Of a stretch of 59,920 nt of DNA, positions 35,601 to 47,600 are shown piece by piece. The DNA comes from Liolophura sinensis (Eukaryota; Mollusca; Polyplacophora; Chitonida; Chitonidae). The translations under genes and the position numbers were made by a program. The notes under the pieces were generated by a model. It was given only the letters and a program-made list of their open reading frames with translations, was not told where the DNA came from and did not search any database. Within the stretch, counting starts at the first letter, position 1. Each line of letters begins with the position of its first letter. The DNA lies in NCBI RefSeq assembly GCF_032854445.1, contig NC_088304.1:1552001-1611920 (forward strand), written 5' to 3'.

Positions 35601-38600
35601 CCAGAAAGGAAACTTCTAATAATGTATTAACCTGAGGCTACACAAAATGAGCCTGCACACAGGATTTTATCATAGTCAGACAACAGCTACAGCTGTTAAG
35701 GTTTTCAAACTTGATCTATGAGCTTCCACAAAGTGATCCTACATACAAAATCTTTTTTACAAAATATTTGGGTGAGCTACTGGACAAGAAACATGGCATG
35801 AGAAATGGGTGGGCAACCTGACAAACAGACAGATCTCAAATTAATATTTCTTGCTTTTTGTTAAAGAGTGGGATAAACAATAGCAACATTTTGAACTTTT
35901 GGTACTTACTGACGGACATTCGTTTGACCTGTCCATCCAGTCACTATAGCAACCAGCACAGAAGGAATGTAGACATGGCTGCAAGCTGCAAAAAGAATCG
36001 AATAATCAAACAGTTGCGAAAAGACTAAAAATTTATTTTAATTCAGTTGTAGCTGAACGTAGAAACACTTACTAATGGAATATGCTTTCTCTACTGTGTC
36101 ACTCAGTTGAGGCCCCAAGTTCAAATCCTCCTCTCATCAGTTTTGGCAATAGTTTTCAGCTGCTATCCCAAATATTCATGGGAAAAACTCAATCTGCCTA
36201 AATCCAATTGTTGCATTCATTTCAAAACAGCCATATAAATAAATATCTTTAAAAAAATATTAGCATCAATGAAAATCGGAAATAAAGTTCATAAAATTTA
36301 TTTTGCAGGTTGCTATTAACTTTTTCAAAATTCAGGACCAAAATCATCTTAACAGTAGATACAGAGCAGGTAAAAGTCTGATATTTTCTGAAAGGCAATA
36401 ATTTGAGCTGTTTGTGGTAAATACAGAAAACATGATTTGATTAATAATGGATATGTTTTCCTTTCCAAAGTTAAGCAGTCTTTAGTACAGCCTATATATT
36501 TAACTGATTCATGTTTTATACCATGCTCAGCATTATTGTGCGTGGGAACCAGGCAGAGACTGGGGGAATGTTACCTTAATGGCAGACTTTCGAGAGAGGA
36601 AGCCAGCATGAGCTGGACTTGAACCCATAGCCACCACACTGGCGACAGGTTCCTCAGATACTAGGTCAGTAAGGTCGCTGTTGTAAATGTACAAATGGTC
36701 AGAAGCAAAAGGGTATGCTATCCAGCCATAGGAGAAGGTGAACAAGGTCACCTCTCGATATAAAACAAGACAGGTCAAATATTTGGAACAAAGACAATCG
36801 CTATCACAAAACAAGCAGGATCAGCCAGGCAAAAACCACCATGAAGACAACCCAGTAGCTCACCAGCAACCTATGAGTGGTGCAACTGTGAAAAGGTTGT
36901 GAAACATTGAAAGAATACCACAGTTGGTTGGCCACCATGTCCAATGATCCCATAGGTACAGGGTCTGAAAGATTCCAGTTTTTTTCCTACCTGTCACAAG
37001 TGGTAGTGGCATACTGCTGAGAATTTTTATACACTCTACTTCTGTAAAGCTTTGGCACAGAAGACTTGACACATAACAACATTTCTCACCCACCTGATAC
37101 AATTGTGGAGAATTTCCTGACAGATTATACACACAAGAGACTCGGCAATCGCGTCGCCAGCACTAGGTTTGCTGTCTGTTTTCTCATCTTTGATATCTGA
37201 TTTCTCAACTTCGGTTTCTGCTTTGCCATGTTTGGCTTCTTCTTTTTCATCCTGGATTTCTGATTTCTCATCTTTGGTTTCTGCCTTCTCATCATTGGTT
37301 TCTGCCTTCTCATCATTGGTTTCTGGCTTCTCATCTTTGGTCTCTGATTTTTCCACTTTATACATATCCTGATTCTTAACCTGAGTCTGACCAGCCTTCT
37401 CCTGACAGGATCCTTCCTTGTTGCCATGGTAACCATCTCTGGCCCCAGATGTGGATGCCTGATTTGAAGAGGTTTCATCTATTTTCCGTTTTTTCATGAC
37501 TGAACATGGGCTTTCACTGGTTCCTTCCTTCAGCAGACAAAAAACATGAAGCACTGACAAAAACATGAAGCACAAACAAACTTATTTTTCCTTCCATTAC
37601 AAGAATAAACACTAAACCAAATGTATACATGTATCAGTAAAATGCCCCATATAAATTCTATAATGGTACTCATACTTATCTTTGGCCATAAATTTTAGCC
37701 AACTAGGCATCAAGTTATTTTATAACTTGAGAATGCAACAGTTTTTGCATACCCTGCTTCATGCAGGCCCTATTTCACGCACGCCATGCTTCATGCAGAC
37801 GTCAACCTAAAAAGTTGTTTAGGTCTGTTGCCATCCCCCTTCCAAAATAACTCATTTTATTTTTGTTGACTTTTCTTTTAACATAACTAAGTCTAATAGA
37901 ATGCATTTAAGCTTTTAAACTGCTAGCACATACAGCTGTACTTGAAATTTCTCTGATATGACCAGAATGAATTTGTTTTCAGTGTAGAAGGAAAAAGACA
38001 AAAAATCATCTAATTTATGGAAAATTTGAACAGTCCCTGCAACTATTCATATTATTTAAGTGCTTTGGAAGCCCTGAAAAATGGTGGGGTGGTATGGGGT
38101 GTGGGTGGTGTGGGGGGAGAGTTCTTTGGAGACAAATAAAGGTCATAAAACATTAATACTCCTGTTGATGAAACTTACATTTTTTCCAGCATGCTATCAT
38201 TTTTACTTCCAACACAAACCTCAAGACATATTAACTAACATCTACATTGTGTCTGTAAATCTCAGACCCAATTTTATGAAGCTTGCATTTTGAGCTAGCC
38301 ATTTTTGTGTACGTGTAATATTACATTTCATGGCAAAAACTGCTTTAATGGCTGAAAAGGTTGAAGATTTACAGTATTTAGTTACGGAAAAAATTTGAGA
38401 CAAAATAGAGTTTTATATGCACCTAAAACATAAAAAAAACTTCATACACAATATAGTCATTTATAGTTTTTCATACCTACTTATTTGACTTGTGAATATA
38501 TCACTTTCACCGCAGACATGTTTAGAGAGTAGAGAACCATCATCTTAACAAGGTACCTGACAACCCTGACAAAGCTTCAGTAGTACAAGCCAGGAAACCT

Positions 38601-41600
38601 TTGAATTTTGGTTGCGTATGGAGAAAAAAAAATCAGCCAATCAGTACTGACCTCTGGTCCATCTGGCTTAAGACTAATAGCCTTGTGGACATCAGCATCT
38701 GGAAAATAAAAACAAAAAAAATTCTTTAGTACGTGTAACTCCAAGAGGGTGATCATGGTTTAAAGGGTAATGAAGGTATGCCAAGAAAATAAAAAAAATT
38801 TGTTCATTTTTAAGGCATATTTTATGTCTTGTGATAACACCTTCATCACTTCATAACTACACATCTATAGTTTGCCCGGCAGTGTTCAATTCGGGTACTG
38901 CCTGTACCATGATGTTGACACTAAATCCTTGTTTTCAACTTTGACTCAATTCATAGCTACACAAATATAGTTAACCTGGCAGTGTAGAATCCACCCTCTC
39001 ACTGTAGCTCAGTGTTGAGTCATCATCTTCGTTTCTCAGTGCCTCCATGTCTTGGAAAACATAGCCAATGTCTGCAAATAAGGAAAGGGTTTACTGCATC
39101 ACTGCGTTTCATGTACTGCCCACAGTGTACTGCGTACTGTGCACTATGGACTGCGCACTGTGTACTGTGCACTGCGAGCTGTGCACTGTTTTACCACTGA
39201 AGTTCATTAGTCTGAAGTTTAAGTGCGGTATTCATACCTGTCAATGCAGTGACTGCCATTTGTAACACATGAGTACACTTTTTTTATCCTGCAGTTCTAA
39301 CTTTTTTGTACAAAAAAATCCAGAAGATTTTTTCACCATCTTACACAAAGGTGTGATATCATGAAATTAGTGATTTAATGTCATTTTTTTTTACTTACTT
39401 AATTCTTGATGATTTTTCTTGTATACCAAATAAAACTCATCTCCATGTTCAAGATGTCTGCGCTGTGAAATTAAACATGAAAAGATATAGAATATGGATG
39501 TTTGACATAACCCTCTTTAATGAAAGAAAATTAATAATCACAATGTCATTATTATTAAGTGTGTAGATGTTCAGAGGATATAAAAGATATACAAAGATTC
39601 AGAGGGAGTGAGCGAGTGAATGCTTTGGGTTTAACGTCGTACTTAGCAATTTTATATGAATTTTACACAATTTTCATATGTCCTATTACATCATAAGAAG
39701 ACGAAGGAGTCCTTAGAGTCCATGTATGTGTCATGTCCCTCCTTGTTGCAAGACAGATTTCCACTGCTCTTTTATCTAGTGCTGCTTCACTGAGAAGCTT
39801 ACTGCCCCCGAAGCCGACGCTCTGCCAACGGAGCCATTGGGGCCTGTTGCCAAAGTTTCAGAGCAATACTTTAGCGTGAGTTGCATGGACAAAATCTGTG
39901 AGCATGGAAATCCATTTCTGCACAAAGTACCTAATTACAAGAGTAATTATGAAAATAATTACCCAATCGCCATTAAACTTAAGTATGGGGAGTTAAGATG
40001 ATAGGCAAGATGTATGGTAAGTTTCATCAAAACAGTTAGCACAGTTGGTAGAGCATTCGCTTCGGGGGCAGTAGATCCATAGTCAATCCTGGGTCGGGTC
40101 ACACCTAAGACCTCCAAAAAAATAAAAGTTGTAACTTCGTCACTTTGAGTTCAGGATTCAGGGGATAGTACAACTACTGGTTGACCCGTGTCAGTGTAAT
40201 GGATCAAGTGGGGCAGCTTACTTGACTTCGGTAAGTTGTCTCAGTGAAGTAGCACTACATAAAAGAGCGGTGGAAATCCGTCCTGCAACAAGGAGGCACA
40301 TTACATACACTCTAAGGGCTCCTTCGCTGTCATATGACTGAAAAATTGTTAAACACAACATTAAGTACTACATTAAAATCCAAGCACTCACTCGCTCAAA
40401 ATTGGTGCAGTAGTTTGGGAAGCAATGCATAGAGAAAATCGTGTTTACAGACAGACTGACACACAGGATGAATCTAGTATACACCTCCCCCCCCCCCCCC
40501 CCCCCCCCCCAACTTTCTATGTACGTATCCTTGGGGTTTAACGTTGTACTTAACAGTTTTTCAGTCATATAACCACAAAGTCATTAGGTGTGTGAATATA
40601 TACTATGTCCTCTTGTGGGCAGGGCAAGTCCACGCCACAGAAGTATCATGCTGAAGATTCCAGACATGACACCCCACTCAGTCACATTCTACTGATCGTA
40701 CCACGCTAACCAGTCTTATTTCATTGCTCTAACCTCTCAGTGCTGAGCTCAAAGTGAGGTAGCGCCAAGTACCATTTCTGTGTTATGACGGACCCTGGGT
40801 TTCAACCCCGCTCTCCAATCAGTACAGTGAGAGCGGTATAATGAACATATAGTGGAATAGATCAATCATTTGTAGTCTACTTTATCTCACAAGAGATCAC
40901 AACTAGCAATTACCTGGTTCAGGAGAAACTTATTTATATCCAGCTTTTTTAACATCTTATGAATTTCTTGTGGGATTTGAGTCCACGCTGCTACCACTGG
41001 ACTGAAGGGATATTCCCTCCCAACTCCAGGAAGATGCTGCTTACGTAGCACCTTAACTCCAGGAAGATACTGCTTAAATAGCACCTTAACTCCAGGAAGA
41101 TGATGCTTACGTAGCACCTTAACTCCAGGAAGATACTGCTTACATAGCACCTTAACTCCAGGAAGATACTGCTTAAATAGCACCTTAACTCCAGGAAGAT
41201 ACTGCTTATATAGCACCTTGACTCCAGGAAGAAACTGCTTACGTAGCACCTTAACCCGAGGAAGATACTGCTTATATAGCACCTTAACTCCAGGAAGGTA
41301 CTGCTTACATAGCACCTTAACTCCAGGAAGATACTGCTTATATAGCACCTTAACTCCAGGAAGATACTGCTTATATAGCACCTTGACTCCAGGAAGAAAC
41401 TGCTTATGTAGCACCTTAACCCGAGGAAGATACTGCTTATATAGCACCTTAACTCCAGTAAGGAACTGCTTATATAGCACATTAACTCCAGGAAGATACT
41501 GCTTATATAGCACCTTGACTCCAGGAAGAAACTGCTTATGTAGCACCTTAACCCGAGGAAGATACTGCTTATATAGCACCTTAACTCCAGTAAGGAACTG

Positions 41601-44600
41601 CTTATATAGCACATTAACTCCAGGAAGATACTGCTTAAATAGCACCTTAACTCTAGGAAGACACTGCTTATATAGCACCGTAACACTTGACCCTACATGC
41701 AGCACCCAGTTTGAGGTGGCTTTGCAGCTGGGCATTTGAACCAGCAATCTCTGGGTTTGAAGTACGTTTCCACCACTAGATAAAATGGAAATTCCCTTCA
41801 GTCCAGCGCTGGAAAGCACCTTTTAGTCAACCATGGGTAGACAAATATACGAGGATCATGAAAAGTTTGGCGCATGACTAGGATGCACAATTTCTACTGA
41901 TCACAGATTGGTGTTTTGAGGTTTACTTGGCAGATAGGATGATATCCTGCTGGAAAAAAGTAAGTTTCAGTACCAAAAGTAATATTTTAACACATTTATT
42001 TGCATCAAAAATGCACTTTTTGGGACAAAATTTTCCGCTACCTAAAATGTAAGCAGTCGTCATACATGACACGTAGTAAAATGTATAGATGACAGACGAC
42101 CTGTCAATGAACTCCCCACCTCCGAGGAGGGCACAGAAAGTGTACAGATGACAGACGACCTGTCAATGAACTTCTCACCTCCGAGGATGACACAGAAAGT
42201 GTACAGATGACAGATGACCTGTCAATGAACTTCCCGCCTCCCAGGATGACACAGAAAGTGTACAGATGACAGACGACCTGTCAATGAACTTCTCACCTCC
42301 GAGGATGACACAGAAAGTGTACAGATGACAGACGACCTGTCAATGAACTTCCCACCTCCGAGGATGACACAGAAAGGGTACAGATGACAGACGACCTGTC
42401 AATGAACCTCTCACCTCCCAGGATGACACAGAAAGTGTACAGATGACAGACAACCTGTTAATGAACTTCCTACCTCCGAGGATGACACAGAAAGGGTATA
42501 GATGACAGACGACCTGTCAATGAACCTCTCACCTCCCAGGATGATACAGAAAGTGTACAGATGACAGACGACCTGTCAATGAACTCCCCACCTCCCAGGA
42601 TGACACAGAAAGTGTACAGATGACAGACGACCTGTCAATGAACTTCCCGCCTCCCAGGATGACACAGAAAGTGTATAGATGACAGACAACCTGTTAATGA
42701 ACTTCCCACCTCCGAGGATGACACAGAAAGTGTACAGATGACAGACGAGCTGTTAATGAACCTCTCACCTCCCAGGATGACACAGAAAGTGTACAGATGA
42801 CAGACGACCTGTCAATGAACTTCCCACCTCCCAGGATGACACAGAAAGTGTACAGATGACAGACGACCTGTCAATGAACATCTCACCTCCCAGGATGACA
42901 CAGAAAGTGTACAGATGACAGACAACCTGTTAATGAACTTCCCACCTCCGAGGATGACACAGAAAGTGTACAGATGACAGACGACCTGTCAATGAACTCC
43001 CCACCTCCGAGGATGACACAGAAAGTGTACAGATGACAGACGACCTGTCAATGAACTCCCCACCTCCGAGGAGGGCACAGAAAGTGTACAGATGACAGAC
43101 GACCTGTCAATGAACTTCTCACCTCCGAGGATGACACAGAAAGTGTATAGACGACAGACGACCTGTCAATGAACATCTCACCTCCCAGGATGACACAGAA
43201 AGTGTACAGATGACAGACGACCTGTCAATGAACTTCTCACCTCCGAGGATGACACAGAAAGTGTACAGATGACAGATGACCTGTCAATGAACTTCCCGCC
43301 TCCCAGGATGACACAGAAAGTGTATAGATGACAGACAAAATGTTAATGAACTTCTCACCTCCCAGGATGACACAGAAAGTGTACAGATGACAGACGACCT
43401 GTCGATGAACTCCCCACCTCCCAGGATGACACAGAAAGGGTATAGATGACAGACGACCTGTCAATGAACTTCCCACCTCCCAGGATGACACAGAAAGGGT
43501 ATAGATGACAGACGACCTGTCGATGAACTCCCCACCTCCCAGGATGACACAGAAAGTGTACAGATGACAGACGACCTGTCGAACTCCCCACCTCCGAGGA
43601 TGACACAGAAAGAGTACAGTTGACAGACGACCTGTCGATGAACTCCCCACCTCCCAGGATGACACAGAAAGTGTACAGTTGACAGACGACCTGTCGATGA
43701 ACTCCCCACCTCCCAGGATGACACAGAAAGTGTATAGATGACAGACGACCTGTCAATGAACTTCCCACCTCCCAGGATGACACAGAAAGAGTATAGATGA
43801 CAAACGACCTGTCAATGAACTCCCCACCTCCCAGGATGACACAGAAAGGGTATAGATGACAGACGACCTGTCGATGAACTCCCCACCTCCGAGGATGACA
43901 CAGAAAGTGTACAGATGACAGACGACCTGTCGATGAACTCCCCACCTCCCAGGATGACACAGAAAGTGTATAGATGACAGATGACCTGTCAATGAACTTC
44001 CCGCCTCTGAGGATGAAACAGAAAGTGTACAGATGACAGATGACCTGTCAATGAACTCCCCACCTCCCAGGATGACACAGAAAGGGTATAGATGACAGAC
44101 GACCTGTCAATGAACTTCCCACCTCCCAGGATGACACAGAAAGTGTATAGATGACAGACGACCTGTCAATGAACTTCCCACCTCCCAGGATGACACAGAA
44201 AGTGTACAGATGACAGACGACCTGTCAATGAACTCCCCACCTCCGAGGATGACACAGAAAGTGTACAGATGACAGACGACCTGTCAATGAACCTCCCACC
44301 TCCCAGGATGACACAGAAAGGGTATAGATGACAGACGACCTGTCAATGAACTTCTCACCTCCCAGGATGACACAGAAAGTGTACAGATGACAGACGACCT
44401 GTCAATGAACTTCTCACCTCCGAGGATGACACAGAAAGTGTATAGATGACAGACGAGCTGTTAATGAACCTCTCACCTCCCAGGATGACACAGAAAGTGT
44501 ACAGATGACAGACGACCTGTCAATGAACTTCCCACCTCCCAGGATGACACAGAAAGGGTATAGATGACAAACGACCTGTCAATGAACTCCCCACCTCCCA

Positions 44601-47600
44601 GGATGACACAGAAAGGGTATAGATGACAGACGACCTGTTGATGAACTCCCCACCTCCGAGGATGACACAGAAAGTGTACAGATGACAGACGACCTGTCGA
44701 TGAACTCCCCACCTCCCAGGATGACACAGAAAGTGTACAGATGACAGATGACCTGTCAATGAACTTCCCGCCTCTGAGGATGAAACAGAAAGTGTACAGA
44801 TGACAGATGACCTGTCAATGAACTCCCCACCTCCCAGGATGACACAGAAAGGGTATAGATGACAGACGACCTGTCAATGAACTTCCCACCTCCCAGGATG
44901 ACACAGAAAGTGTATAGATGACAGACGACCTGTCAATGAACTTCCCACCTCCCAGGATGACACAGAAAGTGTACAGATGACAGACGACCTGTCAATGAAC
45001 TCCCCACCTCCGAGGATGACACAGAAAGTGTACAGATGACAGACGACCTGTCAATGAACCTCCCACCTCCCAGGATGACACAGAAAGGGTATAGATGACA
45101 GACGACCTGTCAATGAACTTCTCACCTCCCAGGATGACACAGAAAGTGTACAGATGACAGACGACCTGTCAATGAACTTCTCACCTCCGAGGATGACACA
45201 GAAAGTGTATAGATGACAGACGAGCTGTTAATGAACCTCTCACCTCCCAGGATGACACAGAAAGTGTACAGATGACAGACGACCTGTCAATGAACTTCTC
45301 ACCTCCGAGGATGACACAGAAAGTGTATAGATGACAGACGAGCTGTTAATGAACCTCTCACCTCCCAGGATGACACAGAAAGTGTACAGATGACAGACGA
45401 CCTGTCAATGAACTTCTCACCTCCGAGGATGACACAGAAAGTGTATAGATGACAGACAACCTGTTAATGAACTTCCCACCTCCCAGGATGACACAGAAAG
45501 TGTACAGATGACAGACGACCTGTCAATGAACTTCTCACCTCCCAGGATGACACAGAAAGTGTACAGATGACAGACGACCTGTCAATGAACTTCTCACCTC
45601 CGAGGATGACACAGAAAGTGTATAGATGACAGACGAGCTGTTAATGAACCTCTCACCTCCCAGGATGACACAGAAAGTGTACAGATGACAGACGACCTGT
45701 TAATGAACTTCTCACCTCCCAGGATGACACAGAAAGTGTACAGATGACAGACGACCTGTCAATGAACTCCCCACCTCCCAGGATGACACAGAAAGGGTAT
45801 AGATGACAGACGACCTGTCAATGAACTCCCCACCTCCCAGGATGACACAGAAAGGGTATAGATGACAGACGACCTGTCGATGAACTCCCCACCTCTGAGG
45901 ATGACACAGAAAGTGTACAGATGACAGACGACCTGTCGATGAACTCCCCACCTCCGAGGATGACACAAAGTGTACAGATGACAGACGACCTGTCGATGAA
46001 CTCCCCACCTCCCAGGATGACACAGAAAGTGTATAGATGACAGACGACCTGTCAATGAACTTCCCGCCTCTGAGGATGAAACAGAAAGTGTACAGATGAC
46101 AGATGACCTGTCAATGAACTCCCCACCTCCCAGGATGACACAGAAAGGGTATAGATGACAGACGACCTGTCAATGAACTCCCCACCTCCCAGGATGACAC
46201 AGAAAGGGTATAGATGACAGACGACCTGTCGATGAACTCCCCACCTCCGAGGATGACACAGAAAGTGTACAGATGACAGACGACCTGTAAATGAACTTCC
46301 CACCTCCCAGGATGACACAGAAAGTGTATAGATGACAGACGACCTGTCAATGAACTTCTCACCTCCCAGGATGACACAGAAAGGGTATAGATGACAGATG
46401 ACCTGTCGATGAACCTCCCACCTCCCAGGATGACACAGAAAGGGTATAGATGACAGACGACCTGTCAATGAACTTCCCACCTTCCAGGATGACACAGAAA
46501 GTGTATAGATGACAGACGACCTGTCAATGAACTTCTCACCTCCGAGGATGGCACAGAAAGTGTACAGATGACAGACGACCTGTCAATGAACTTCTCACCT
46601 CCCAGGATGACACAGAAAGTGTATAGATGACAGACGACCTGTCAATGAACCTCCCACCTTCCAGGATGACACAGAAAGGGTATAGATGACAGATGACCTG
46701 TCAATGAACCTCCCACCTCCCAGGATGACACAGAAAGGGTATAGATGACAGACGACCTGTCAATGAACTTCTCACCTCCCAGGATGACACAGAAAGGGTA
46801 TAGATGACAGACGACCTGTCAATGAACTTCTCACCTCCCAGGATGACACAGAAAGGGTATAGATGACAGACGACCTGTCGAACTCCCCACCTCCCAGGAT
46901 GACACAGAAAGTGTATAGATGACAGACGACCTGTCAATGAACCTCTCACCTCCGAGGATGGCACAGAAAGTGTACAGATGACAGACAACCTGTCAATGAA
47001 CCTCTCACCTCCAAGGATGACATAGAAAGAAGGAAAATTAAAAAAAGAATAAGATTATGGTAAATTTGTTCAGTTCAATGTTCCCATGTATAAATATTCT
47101 ACCATGTTGTCTGCCATGGACAAAAGTACAGTTAGAAAAACTTACTTGATTTAAAATTTTTTCTGTATTTCTGAGGAGTGTGCCATTGGTGCTGAAAAAA
47201 TAAACTAGATAAAAATGTGGACAAGAACAAATGTACTGATAAGATTTATTTATTTATCTGATTGGTGTTTTACGCCGTACTCAAGAATATTTCACTTATA
47301 CGACAGCGCCAGCATTATGGTGGGAGGAAACCAGGCAAAGCCCGGGAGAAAACGACAACAATGCACAGGTTGCTGGAAGACCTTCCCACCTACGACCAGA
47401 GAGGAAACCAGCATCAGCTAGACTTGAACTCACAGCAACCGCACGCCCCTGTACTGGTAAGATGAGCCTCACTGCAATATGTACAGCAGACTTGGAGCAT
47501 ACACACAAACTGAAATGTATCTACAGTCAAAAGATTTCAGTAAAAATTTACCATACAAACGTGGTGAAATGGAGGATGTTTGATTTCATACAATTAGTCA

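Noticed and set aside
43237-46988. Minus-strand HFLCHPGRWGVH/RQVVCHLYTFCV-type frames as real proteins
   Set aside because: They arise from the 59-bp satellite read over three units and lie inside CHFR intron 3.
4261-47028. CRISPR arrays
   Set aside because: The arrays are contiguous tandem units without unique spacers, and the DNA is plainly animal nuclear with spliced genes.
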